The notes: generated from the sequence alone by a model not told the origin. DNA of 9,009 bases from Candidatus Zhuqueibacterota bacterium (GCA_016783505.1 JADHWK010000075.1:1-9009), one strand, 5' to 3'; positions 1 through 6,301 are shown, numbered from the stretch's first letter. Numbers and translations are program-made.

Positions 1-436
1 GTTCGCCCCACAGGACTTCACCCAGAAACTGTTTCAGGGCTGCCATTTTCAGGGGACCCCGCCAGATGACCGGCATATCGGGGTGGCCTATCAAGGAGGC
101 CATGGAGATCGCCCACAGGTTGGGACCCGCCAGTATCGGCGCCATTCCCTGGGGAGTTACCGGCAGTCTTTTCCCCTCAAATCCCAACATCTTGGCCACC
201 GAGGGACCGTGAATATCCGCATCCATTATTCCCACCTTCGTCCCGTTTCTACTCAGGACAGCAGCCAAATTTACTGCTACCAATGACTTGCCCACCCCGC
301 CTTTGTTAGAGAGCACCAGTATCTTATGCTTGATCTTGGCCATATTCTCTTTAAGCTTTCGGTCTAATTCTAAACGTGCCCTCTGGCGGTTAGCCAGGGT
401 TTCTTTCTGGTTGCCGCTCCTATCGTATCCCGACAT
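1..436 (-). CDS. mrp: Mrp/ApbC-type P-loop ATPase, iron-sulfur carrier (partial, C-terminus outside window)
   Basis: The first 145 residues are visible; the window edge cuts the rest. A charged helix-like N-terminus of about 35 residues leads into a deviant Walker A motif (SNKGGVGKS, residues 43-51), the DADIHGPS switch motif (72-79) and the Mrp signature WRGP (125-128). These identify the Mrp/NBP35 branch of the SIMIBI P-loop ATPases, known as carriers that bind and pass on [4Fe-4S] clusters in the cytoplasm. There is no N-terminal DUF59 domain and no NBP35-type N-terminal cysteine cluster; the CxxC expected near the C-terminus lies outside. The ATG at 436 is supported by GGAGG nine bases upstream. 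The gene follows the radical SAM gene in the same direction, with a hairpin-rich leader between them. The family is certain; the client proteins are not known. Confidence 0.93.
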   Translation of the reverse strand, partial: MSGYDRSGNQKETLANRQRARLELDRKLKENMAKIKHKILVLSNKGGVGKSLVAVNLAAVLSRNGTKVGIMDADIHGPSVAKMLGFEGKRLPVTPQGMAPILAGPNLWAISMASLIGHPDMPVIWRGPLKMAALKQFLGEVLWGE

Positions 437-503
437 TTGTTACTTCCTCCCTAATTTGCCTGGTATCCTGCAATAACTTGAAGACTCCCTTCTGCTCTTA
501 TTC

Positions 504-548
504 GATAAAAATAAACCCGTCCATACGGATCCGTCTGGATAAACGGGT
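504..548 (-). terminator. Candidate intrinsic terminator in the mrp leader
   Basis: On the minus strand a GC-rich hairpin is followed by a T-rich tract. The outer stem pairs 515-519 with 544-548. The inner stems pair 520-523 with 536-539, and 525-528 with 531-534. The run TTTATTTTTAT (514-504) follows at once. It lies after the radical SAM stop and 79 bases or more before the mrp start, so it would either end the radical SAM transcript or act as a regulated terminator for mrp. The stem has one mismatch and a small bulge. Confidence 0.55.
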
Positions 549-589
549 AACTCTTGGAGAATGACGGAGTTACCCCGAAACTTCGGGGT
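545..589 (-). promoter_or_regulatory. Overlapping hairpins, possible antiterminator before mrp
   Basis: Two further stems precede the terminator-like hairpin. ACCCCGAA (572-579) pairs perfectly with TTCGGGGT (582-589). GGGTAACTC (545-553) pairs perfectly with GAGTTACCC (567-575). The second stem uses bases 572-575 of the first and 545-548 of the terminator stem, so neighbouring stems cannot form together. If the first forms, the second is blocked and the terminator can fold; if the second forms, the terminator base is lost. The pairing is seen directly; the regulatory role is inferred. I recognise no known riboswitch aptamer. Confidence 0.4.
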
Positions 590-658
590 TTATAATTTTT
601 TATATAACCGTATATTTACCAAAATGTCAATATTATCAAGCCAATTTTTTGCACCAAT

Positions 659-1612
659 TTAATTTGAGGTTTGGTCCGTATGTTTTTTTATCGAAAAATA
701 TATGCGCCGATTATGCCTTTGGAAATGGACAACTTTGTCCTTCTGCAATAGATTCAGTTGTTTTAGCAATTCGTTTGGGTTGGCGTCAAGAGCCGCTGCG
801 AGGTCATCTACCGTGCAGGGCCTTCTCTTTAAAAGTCCCATGATCTCGGTACGCAGGGGAGAACGGTACACCCCGGCAGTGCTTTTATCATAATCGGCAA
901 TGATTTCTACCGGCCCATTAAATAATCTTTTAACCTTTTCCATACGTTCTTTTTTTAACTGCCCAACAAAATCCTCCGCCGGCGGCCGCACTGCGGTGTT
1001 AAGTTGAACCCTATCGGGATTGATTGGAGTAATCAAGGATTGAATGCTTTCGATCTCCTTTGTCTGAATGTTGACCCCGTCTAGGAGGAAAACCTCAAGC
1101 CACACCTCCCCCGAATATTTCGACCGGAAGTCGGCCAGTCCATCAGTCACGGTTTTCAGATTTAAATCGGGATGGGGTCTGTTGATGTATCGAAATAGGG
1201 ATTCCGTGCCGGCATCAAGGGAAGGAATAATCAGGTCGGCGGGAAGAAGATCCTCCTGCACTCCCTTCTGGGAGAGAAGGGAGCCGTTGGTAAGGACCGC
1301 CACCGGAATGTTCGTTATCGCCTTTACCGCCGGTATCAATTTGCCCAGATTTTTATTTAACGTGGGTTCGCCGGAACCTGCAAAGGTGATATAATCTACG
1401 GAAACGTTCGAATCTAATACCCGTTTAATTTCCCCTAAAATCTCAGGGACGGAAAACCAGGATTTTCTGTGGATGGTTTTTTGGGTGGTACGCCCGAGCT
1501 GACAGTAGACGCAGTCGTAGCTACACCATTTGAAAGGTACGATGTCTATCCCCAGGGAATTTCCCAGTCTCCGGGAGGGGACGGGACCGTAGACATATTT
1601 AAAATTTTTCAT
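659..1612 (-). CDS. Radical SAM protein, COG0731-like, with C-terminal winged helix
   Basis: 317 residues. The cluster-binding motif C30-x3-C34-x2-C37 (CSYDCVYC) and the glycine-rich SAM-binding segment SGEPTL (80-85) define a radical SAM core over roughly residues 5-230. The opening YGPVPSRRLGNSLGID is typical of the group related to archaeal wyosine synthase TYW1, but bacterial members usually have other, unassigned roles. Residues from about 250 to 312 look like a winged helix-turn-helix, which suggests nucleic-acid or protein binding. The ATG at 1612 has a weak AAAGG about eight bases upstream. The neighbouring NifU-like scaffold and Mrp carrier suggest a link with iron-sulfur supply or cofactor assembly. 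The family is sure, the substrate is not. Confidence 0.88.
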   Translation of the reverse strand: MKNFKYVYGPVPSRRLGNSLGIDIVPFKWCSYDCVYCQLGRTTQKTIHRKSWFSVPEILGEIKRVLDSNVSVDYITFAGSGEPTLNKNLGKLIPAVKAITNIPVAVLTNGSLLSQKGVQEDLLPADLIIPSLDAGTESLFRYINRPHPDLNLKTVTDGLADFRSKYSGEVWLEVFLLDGVNIQTKEIESIQSLITPINPDRVQLNTAVRPPAEDFVGQLKKERMEKVKRLFNGPVEIIADYDKSTAGVYRSPLRTEIMGLLKRRPCTVDDLAAALDANPNELLKQLNLLQKDKVVHFQRHNRRIYFSIKKHTDQTSN

Positions 1613-1654
1613 ATCGTTAGACCTTTTTGATGAAACATTAGAAAAATGGAATTA

Positions 1655-1723
1655 TGGAATAGTGGAATATTGGCGTGTAAAAAGGTTTTCTATTCTCCAT
1701 TACTCCAATATTCCATTATTCCA
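1655..1723. repeat. Imperfect inverted repeat with 19-base arms
   Basis: The arm at 1655-1673 pairs with 1705-1723 at 18 of 19 positions; the exception can form G-U in RNA. The arms are built from short tandem units of the type TGGAATA, so the element may have grown by unit duplication. It lies between the NifU-like gene and the radical SAM gene. No T-tract follows on the minus strand, so it is not an obvious terminator. Confidence 0.7.
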
Positions 1724-1751
1724 ACGCTCGACTAATTTAAATTCTATTTTT

Positions 1752-1776
1752 TGCTTCAAGGTTGTACCTTGAAGCA
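1752..1776. repeat. Perfect hairpin, 11-bp stem
   Basis: TGCTTCAAGGT (1752-1762) and ACCTTGAAGCA (1766-1776) flank a three-base loop. It shares the core TTCAAGGT/ACCTTGAA with the hairpin at 1822-1842, so the two are copies of one small palindromic repeat. On the minus strand it is followed by an A-rich, not T-rich, stretch, which argues against a minus-strand terminator. Confidence 0.7.
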
Positions 1777-1821
1777 TTAAAGAACACCTTCAGGTTATAC
1801 CGCAGCAGTAATAAATAATTT

Positions 1822-1842
1822 TTTCAAGGTTCAACCTTGAAA
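1822..1842. repeat. Perfect hairpin, second copy of the TTCAAGGT palindrome
   Basis: TTTCAAGGT (1822-1830) pairs with ACCTTGAAA (1834-1842) around a three-base loop. It begins 17 bases beyond the stop codon of the NifU-like gene and could protect its 3' end or weaken read-through. The tract after it on the minus strand is mixed A and T. Confidence 0.65.
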
Positions 1843-1858
1843 GAACAGAAATATCGGA

Positions 1859-2320
1859 CTATATATTTCTATATGCTCGTTTCCAGGGCTCCCTTTTGGA
1901 CGCCAAATAATCCAAAATGGCCTTGAGCAGGGTGCCCGCCGCCAGCTCGGCACAATGGCGATCTGATTCGGGAAGACCACCAAGGTGATCTAAAACATAT
2001 TTGGTATTTATCTTTAGTGCTTCATGGACGTCCTTTCCCTTAGCCAGTTCCGTGGCCATACTCCCGGAGGCAATGGTGGTGCCGCAGCCATCGGTCATGA
2101 ACTTAGCATCCGCAATTCTATCATCACTTATTCTGAGATATATCTCAATTGTATCCTCGCAGCTTCCGGTTAACTTTCCGTGTCCTTCGGCCCCCTCAAT
2201 TTTACCCACATTTCTGGGATGTAAGAAATGATCTATTACTACCTCAGAGTATACCTTCCGCATCTCTTTCATAATGGATCGGTCCAACTCATTAACCATC
2301 TGATCAAAATCCGATGACAT
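1859..2320 (-). CDS. NifU/IscU-like iron-sulfur cluster assembly scaffold
   Basis: With the start at 2320 the protein has 153 residues. It carries the three scaffold cysteines: C54 in GSCEDTIEI, C79 in DGCGTTIASGS, and C123 in RHCAELAAG. The aspartate that tunes cluster stability in IscU (Cys-Gly-Asp) is kept as D56 in Cys-Glu-Asp, while the usual glycine is replaced. This is the NifU N-terminal domain, on which [2Fe-2S] and [4Fe-4S] clusters are built; no NifU ferredoxin or C-terminal domain is attached. The reading frame stays open to an ATG at 2419, but the added 33 residues are translated palindromic repeat, whereas 2320 has TAAGGAG ten bases upstream. No cysteine desulfurase gene is in view. 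Confident on family; the sulfur donor is unknown. Confidence 0.9.
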   Translation of the reverse strand: MSSDFDQMVNELDRSIMKEMRKVYSEVVIDHFLHPRNVGKIEGAEGHGKLTGSCEDTIEIYLRISDDRIADAKFMTDGCGTTIASGSMATELAKGKDVHEALKINTKYVLDHLGGLPESDRHCAELAAGTLLKAILDYLASKREPWKRAYRNI

Positions 2321-2368
2321 CTCTGCTATGCTCCTTATTCGATTCTCCCCGAATTCCAGTAAAATGGA

Positions 2369-2396
2369 TTGCAATCCCGAAGTTTCGGGATTGCAA
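2369..2396. repeat. Perfect hairpin, 13-bp stem
   Basis: Bases 2369-2381 pair without mismatch with 2384-2396 around a two-base gap. The core AATCCCGA/TCGGGATT recurs at 7558-7577 and a variant sits at 572-589. It lies in the leader of the NifU-like gene and probably in the tail of the membrane-protein transcript. No T-tract follows on the minus strand. Confidence 0.75.
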
Positions 2397-2397
2397 A

Positions 2398-2418
2398 TGC
2401 AAAAGCAGGGCTTTTGCA
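2398..2418. repeat. Perfect hairpin, 9-bp stem
   Basis: TGCAAAAGC (2398-2406) pairs with GCTTTTGCA (2410-2418) around AGG. It lies directly beside the larger palindrome at 2369-2396, in the 131-base gap between the membrane-protein gene and the NifU-like gene. On the minus strand it comes first. It could be a 3'-end stabiliser or part of a structured leader; nothing decides between them. Confidence 0.65.
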
Positions 2419-2451
2419 CTCCAACTTTATGAAGTTTGGTAAAGTTTAGTT

Positions 2452-3084
2452 TTAAGTTGTCTCCTCTTTAGTGATAAGAATGGGGAAGATAATATCAGAT
2501 GTGCAGCAGGGGATTATTACTGCCAGGGTCATATAGATAAAAACGGCGCCGATCTGGTGGATCCACTCCACCATTCCAAAAGAGACCAGATAGAGAATAG
2601 AAGCCATAGAACTCACCAGAACATGGGCCGAATGGGAGAAGATGGTGGTCTGAATACTGGTAGGCATGGTGAGACCGATCAAGACCCCAGCGGCCACGAA
2701 GGGCAAGATGATCTGCGGATGTTCGATGATACAGATATGCAAGTGCATCTTGACCCCGAGAAGGAATCCGGAAATATAAGGTATTATAATGTCACTGAGT
2801 CCGCATATTAGTACTGCCCCAACAATACCAACGATCACTGATTTTATTAATTTTCTCTCATGTCGCCAGAACATGGCGGTGGTAGCAATGGAAGAGAAGA
2901 GTATATGAATAGGATGGAAGACATGGAATAGTCCCTGCGAGGGGATGGAAAAATCCTTCGTGGTTACTAAATTGGCGATGAACGTAAGTATCCCCAGCAT
3001 TATAAGCCCGGAAGTGACACTGAAACCGGTGTAAGGGAGATGGGCCTTTAACTCTGTCGCTAAGTGATGAATTTTACCCTTCAT
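2452..3084 (-). CDS. Six-helix membrane protein with internal duplication, function unknown
   Basis: 210 residues, I do not recognise the family. Hydrophobic segments at about 20-40, 54-73, 81-110, 125-142, 151-171 and 178-204 suggest six membrane helices with both ends in the cytoplasm. The two halves share a motif pair. H57-x2-H60 followed by hydrophobic-SS-x-A matches H151-x2-H154 with the same tail. C94-x2-S97-D98-I-I-x-P102 matches C193-x2-S196-D197-I-I-x-P201. Three helices per half implies oppositely oriented repeats, as in many transporters. Paired His, Cys and Asp in membrane segments, plus His-rich loop residues (114, 116, 122), fit metal binding, but this is inference. The ATG overlaps the methyltransferase stop (ATGA) and has GAGG upstream, so the two are translationally coupled. 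Confidence 0.85.
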   Translation of the reverse strand: MKGKIHHLATELKAHLPYTGFSVTSGLIMLGILTFIANLVTTKDFSIPSQGLFHVFHPIHILFSSIATTAMFWRHERKLIKSVIVGIVGAVLICGLSDIIIPYISGFLLGVKMHLHICIIEHPQIILPFVAAGVLIGLTMPTSIQTTIFSHSAHVLVSSMASILYLVSFGMVEWIHQIGAVFIYMTLAVIIPCCTSDIIFPILITKEETT

Positions 3085-3725
3085 TTTATCCTCACCAGAA
3101 TTCCTAGAAAAGCCCCAAAGGGGTTTTTAGTCATAATAGGGGGTAGGGTGCCCTGCCAGTTCACCTTTAAGCTACGATCAATCTTTTTGATCATTCTTTT
3201 TAGTTCAAATATACTGTAAAACCTTGCCTGGTTATAGATCGAATCTGTGAATTTCCCTTTAAGCCTTCGCTTCAGGGCGAGTAGTGAATAGCGATTTAAA
3301 ACACCCAATAGGACCTGCTCCCGGGCGACCCGGATCATCTCTGATAGGGCCTTCATGGGTTTAGCCACAAATTCCAGGGTGGTAATCATGGCTGCCATCT
3401 GGAAAGTTTTATCATTAAAGGGAAGGTTCTCGGCAAAACCCTGACAGAGCCTGGTTTCTGATTTAAGCTTTTCCCGGGCGATTTTGAGCATGTGGGGAGA
3501 ATTGTCTATGCCGTAGACGGCTAAATCTAGTTCCTTAAACCAGACCAGATGGTGTCCTGTGCCACAGCCGATGTCCAGTAAAGATTGACCGGGACTTATC
3601 GTCATTAATCTTAGCATTAGCTCCTTTTCCTGTTTGTCGGCATACCGACCCGCCGGGGTCTTAAACCACCGATCATAATTTTCTGCTACCTTTTGATTGA
3701 ACACTCTCATCTGCTTGGTGCTCAC
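3081..3725 (-). CDS. Class I SAM-dependent methyltransferase (Methyltransf_11 type)
   Basis: 214 residues. Motif I LLDIGCGTG (49-57) binds the SAM methionine part, and the acidic residue D74 in GIDNSPHML should bind the ribose. The first 35 residues, with YDRWFKTPAGRYADKQEK, form a cap often seen in small-molecule methyltransferases of anaerobes. There are no paired cysteines of the arsenite methyltransferase kind. The start is GTG at 3725 with no clear Shine-Dalgarno site; an ATG at 3710 is an alternative that loses five residues. The gene overlaps the membrane protein by four bases, so the two products probably work together, perhaps on a membrane or transported substrate. The substrate cannot be told from sequence. 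Confidence 0.87.
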   Translation of the reverse strand: MSTKQMRVFNQKVAENYDRWFKTPAGRYADKQEKELMLRLMTISPGQSLLDIGCGTGHHLVWFKELDLAVYGIDNSPHMLKIAREKLKSETRLCQGFAENLPFNDKTFQMAAMITTLEFVAKPMKALSEMIRVAREQVLLGVLNRYSLLALKRRLKGKFTDSIYNQARFYSIFELKRMIKKIDRSLKVNWQGTLPPIMTKNPFGAFLGILVRIK

Positions 3726-3807
3726 TGTAGAATTTCTTGACTAGCGCCTTATTTTCTATATACAATTCAACTGCCTTTTAATTTAAAAATTTATATTTTT
3801 CCATATT

Positions 3808-4737
3808 TCATATCAGTTCTTTTATGTAATCTCTAGCCGATATGGCGGCGATTGTGCCTTCTCCACAGGCAACATCTATCTGACGCACGCGCTTGGAGCG
3901 TACATCACCTACTGCATATATGCCGGGTACGGATGTTTCCATTTTTTCATTAGTAACGATGTATCCTGAGTCATCTAATTCGACAATATTTTCTAAAAAT
4001 TTAGAGTTAGGTAAAAATCCCGCATATATGAAGACACCTGAAACCCGAAGTTTTTTTCCCTCACTGGTTTGACGGTTCTTTACTATAATAGAATTGACCC
4101 CAATATCACCATTTATAGAAGTGAGCATATGGTTTAACAGAAACCTTGTTTTCTCACTTTTTTGCAATCTTTCTTGCAATATTTTTTCAGCTGTCATATA
4201 AGGTAAAAACTCTATAAATGTTATACTTTTTACATGTTTGAGAAGAGATTCTCCTTCTTGCAACCCAGAATTCCCGCAGCCTATAACGGCGACATCCTTA
4301 TCCCTATATAGTGGCCCGTCACATGTGGCACAGTAGGAAACACCTTTGCCCATGTATTCTTCCTCGCCAGGAATATTTAACTTTTTTGGGATACTACCCG
4401 AGGCTACTATCACCGCATAAGCATTATACTCTTCTTCAGCTGTTTGTACTTTTATCCTTTTCCCGGCTGGTTCGATTCTTTCTACTTCCTTAAATTCGAT
4501 AATGTTTGTGCCAAATCTTTGCGCCTGTTCCTTAAACTTATTTATCAAGTCCATTCCGTTTATGCCATCTGGAAAACCAGGATAATTTTCTACCAAATCA
4601 GTAACCGCGGGTAATCCTCCGCATAGACCTTTTTCTAATAAAATGGTTTCAAGCCTATCTCTTGAGGTATAAATTGCGGCAGTTAAACCTCCAGGACCAC
4701 CTCCTACAATAATGACATCATTCGTAATATCATTCAT
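3808..4737 (-). CDS. trxB: Thioredoxin reductase-like flavoprotein lacking the NADPH motif
   Basis: 309 residues, the usual low-molecular-weight TrxR length. It has the FAD-binding GGGPGG (12-17), the redox pair C136-A-T-C139, a second Rossmann motif GCGNSG (153-158), and the late FAD motif around AVGD. It should move electrons from a reduced donor through FAD to thioredoxin. In NADPH-dependent enzymes the strand after the second Rossmann motif ends in HRRxxxR, which holds the 2'-phosphate. Here that place reads IEFLPYM, with E176 at the strand end. This argues against NADPH and suggests NADH or another donor. The start has GGAGG upstream and overlaps the thioredoxin stop by ATGA. The gene is richer in A+T than the genes at 659-1612 and 6302-7225. 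Confidence 0.93.
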   Translation of the reverse strand: MNDITNDVIIVGGGPGGLTAAIYTSRDRLETILLEKGLCGGLPAVTDLVENYPGFPDGINGMDLINKFKEQAQRFGTNIIEFKEVERIEPAGKRIKVQTAEEEYNAYAVIVASGSIPKKLNIPGEEEYMGKGVSYCATCDGPLYRDKDVAVIGCGNSGLQEGESLLKHVKSITFIEFLPYMTAEKILQERLQKSEKTRFLLNHMLTSINGDIGVNSIIVKNRQTSEGKKLRVSGVFIYAGFLPNSKFLENIVELDDSGYIVTNEKMETSVPGIYAVGDVRSKRVRQIDVACGEGTIAAISARDYIKELI

Positions 4738-5096
4738 TTTGAACCCCCTCCTTTGTTTTTTTCTAAATGCGGTTCTATTTTTTTCTTAAGATCAGATTCA
4801 TAACTTGGTGTAACTCCAATAATTTGGTCCACTACCTCACCATCTTTATAAATATTTAATGTGGGTATGCTCATGATGACATATTTCATAGCTGTTTGGC
4901 GTCCCTCATCAACGTTCAACTTGCATACCTTTAATCTCCCCTTATATATTTGAGCTATTTTCTCAAGCACTGGACCAGCCATACGGCAAGGTCCACACCA
5001 AGGAGCCCAGAAATCTACTACCACGGGAACGTCTGATTTCAATACTTCTTGTTCAAAATCCTCATCCCCCACATTAATTGGTCTTCCTTCTTCCAT
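4734..5096 (-). CDS. trxA: Thioredoxin
   Basis: 120 residues. The active site is W33-C-G-P-C37, with the buried proton-relay aspartate D28 and the cis-proline P78 in SIPT. These are all the residues needed for a dithiol-disulfide reductase of the cytoplasm. The protein is slightly longer than the typical 105-110 residues because of a lysine- and glycine-rich tail after about residue 112. The ATG at 5096 follows GGAGG by seven bases. Its stop overlaps the start of the reductase, a clear sign that the two form a dedicated pair. A methyltransferase gene lies 45 bases upstream in the same direction and may be part of the operon. Confidence 0.96.
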   Translation of the reverse strand: MEEGRPINVGDEDFEQEVLKSDVPVVVDFWAPWCGPCRMAGPVLEKIAQIYKGRLKVCKLNVDEGRQTAMKYVIMSIPTLNIYKDGEVVDQIIGVTPSYESDLKKKIEPHLEKNKGGGSK

Positions 5097-5117
5097 TTTT
5101 ATCCTCCTTTGTGTTTA

Positions 5118-5137
5118 ATTTATAAAGTTTTATAAAT
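5118..5137 (-). promoter_or_regulatory. AT-rich palindrome upstream of trxA
   Basis: ATTTATAAA (5118-5126) and TTTATAAAT (5129-5137) form a 9-bp perfect inverted repeat, ending about 21 bases before the trxA start and just after the methyltransferase stop. It could hold a promoter -10 element or a TATA-like box, or be an operator. No matching -35 element is evident. In AT-rich DNA such a palindrome can arise by chance. Confidence 0.25.
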
Positions 5138-5141
5138 GTTT

Positions 5142-5789
5142 CTATTTTTTAAATGGCTCATCTAATACCTTTAAAAAGATTTCAACAGCTGGATGATTAC
5201 TATATAGTTTAACCCGAAATGGTATATCTTTGTCTATTTTGGAATTTTTAACTAACACAAGGGACTTCCATAAGTAAGTCAAAATGAGTGGCTTTTCTTC
5301 TGTTAATACTCTTGAAGTTTCTCTAAGATAATCTCTATGTGCTTGACTATCTTTTTCTACACAATAATAAGCATGTAAAAAAGGTACCATAGTATTGAGT
5401 GAAAAAATTCCATCTACTGATTCATCAGGAATATCTGAGTAATCAGAACCACTTCTTAATTCCAACCCCACATTATCATTATCAGAAAATCTGCTACGTG
5501 CAAGTTCTACTAAACTTTTTCGAACATCATGCGCAACTAACCTGTACTTGTTAATCCCCCTTTCCGATAAATCACTGCATATTTGAGCAGTTGTAACTCC
5601 ACTACCACAACCACTCTCGTATATCAATGGTGCACTACTATCTTTAGTTATTAGCCCAAATATATCATCAATACTTTGAGAAGTTAAAGCCACCTCTAAA
5701 GCATTACTATGCTCATATACACTATCCCAGTTGCCATTTTCTTTTAGAAACCTAAGTAGATCTTCTATTTTTTTAAAATTCATTGCCAT
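5142..5789 (-). CDS. Class I SAM-dependent methyltransferase, substrate unknown
   Basis: 215 residues. Motif I is Y57-E-S-G-C-G-S-G64, and D88 in AHDVRKSL should bind the SAM ribose. ESVDGIFSLNTMVPFL, near residues 122-137, takes the place of motif IV and its surroundings. An N-terminal helical region of about 50 residues precedes the core. I do not recognise the subfamily, and it is not closely like the other methyltransferase in this window. Two start codons are possible: ATG at 5789 and, two codons on, ATG at 5783. Neither has a good Shine-Dalgarno site. The gene is strikingly AT-rich (about 35% G+C in one 60-base sample), which hints at a different origin from the GC-richer neighbours. 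Its place just upstream of trxA-trxB suggests joint expression. Confidence 0.82.
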   Translation of the reverse strand: MAMNFKKIEDLLRFLKENGNWDSVYEHSNALEVALTSQSIDDIFGLITKDSSAPLIYESGCGSGVTTAQICSDLSERGINKYRLVAHDVRKSLVELARSRFSDNDNVGLELRSGSDYSDIPDESVDGIFSLNTMVPFLHAYYCVEKDSQAHRDYLRETSRVLTEEKPLILTYLWKSLVLVKNSKIDKDIPFRVKLYSNHPAVEIFLKVLDEPFKK

Positions 5790-5821
5790 ATTATTGACAA
5801 TATTTCATCTAACCTTCCCAG

Positions 5822-5847
5822 CATAAAAGAGGTCCCGCAAAGCGGGA
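5822..5847 (-). terminator. Candidate terminator after the tautomerase gene
   Basis: TCCCGC (5833-5838) pairs with GCGGGA (5842-5847) around AAA. On the minus strand the stem is followed by CCTCTTTTATG, a modest T-rich stretch. It lies about 105 bases past the tautomerase stop. The stem is only six pairs and the T-run starts late, so efficiency is doubtful. Confidence 0.35.
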
Positions 5848-5856
5848 TTTGGGTGA

Positions 5857-5872
5857 TCCCAATTTATTGGGA
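5857..5872. repeat. Perfect hairpin, 7-bp stem
   Basis: TCCCAAT (5857-5863) pairs with ATTGGGA (5866-5872) with two bases between. It stands immediately beside the hairpin at 5833-5847, giving a tandem pair of palindromes in the tail of the tautomerase transcript. Confidence 0.55.
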
Positions 5873-5951
5873 GAACTGCAAACCCCCTGACTTTGGCCTA
5901 ATAAAAAGTATCAGACGAAGGAATAGATTTACCAACACACAAAATGTAATC

Positions 5952-6140
5952 TTATTTCTTGGGCCGATCAGCTATCAATTGTCCGTTGACTCCGACATTC
6001 TCGGGAGCGTTTTCTCGTATGAGTACGACAATGTGCTCGATTCTATATACTTCAACTGCAACCTCTGTGAGCTTTTTCACCAGTTGTCTTTTCAGTTCAA
6101 TGTCCTGAATCTTCGGTCCGTCTACAGTAATCGTCGGCAT
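5952..6140 (-). CDS. 4-oxalocrotonate tautomerase family protein
   Basis: 62 residues, the normal size for a short 4-OT monomer. The initiator methionine is followed by proline, which becomes the catalytic N-terminal base after methionine removal. The opening PTITVDGPKI and the late segment IRENAPENVGVNGQ are family hallmarks; R42 probably corresponds to the conserved substrate-binding arginine. The other 4-OT arginine, mature position 11 in the Pseudomonas enzyme, is not present, as is common in members with unassigned substrates. The protein should form hexamers and act on an enol or keto acid, but the substrate is unknown. AAAGGAG lies ten bases before the ATG. It lies 161 bases downstream of the DUF89 gene, in the same direction. 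Confidence 0.9.
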   Translation of the reverse strand: MPTITVDGPKIQDIELKRQLVKKLTEVAVEVYRIEHIVVLIRENAPENVGVNGQLIADRPKK

Positions 6141-6267
6141 CGCAATTCATCTCCTTTCTTCATACTCTTTCGCCTAACTACAGATCTGCGACATAAACTA
6201 TTGCCAATCCCCCTTTTGCTGAGGAACTACTTTTCAGACTCTACGGTTTCCTTCTCTACCCATGCTC

Positions 6268-6291
6268 GTCGAGGATATTATCATCCTCGAC
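6268..6291. repeat. Perfect hairpin, 9-bp stem
   Basis: GTCGAGGAT (6268-6276) pairs with ATCCTCGAC (6283-6291) around a six-base loop. It sits just after the DUF89 stop, in the gap before the tautomerase gene. There is no T-tract on either side, so it is more likely a processing or stabilising structure than a terminator. Confidence 0.55.
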
Positions 6292-6301
6292 CATAATATT
6301 G

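Noticed and set aside
83-476. Plus-strand open frames at 83-286 and 288-476
   Set aside because: They lie opposite the mrp gene and its leader; the minus strand shows clear Mrp motifs and the plus frames match no family.
3108-3128. Hairpin AAAAGCCCC/GGGGTTTTT within the end of the methyltransferase gene
   Set aside because: A 9-pair stem is possible, but it lies inside coding sequence, just before the coupled membrane-protein start, where a terminator would make little sense.
5142-5789. Arsenite methyltransferase (ArsM) assignment, suggested by the thioredoxin neighbours
   Set aside because: The conserved catalytic cysteines of ArsM are not in place, and no other arsenic gene is visible.
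5790-5830. TTGACA-like -35 element on the plus strand at 5794-5799
   Set aside because: The nearest -10-like string is 22 bases away and no plus-strand gene follows.
5853-6296. Plus-strand open frame of 147 codons
   Set aside because: It is opposite the tautomerase gene, and its product is low-complexity, Arg/Ser/Leu-rich and without recognisable domains.
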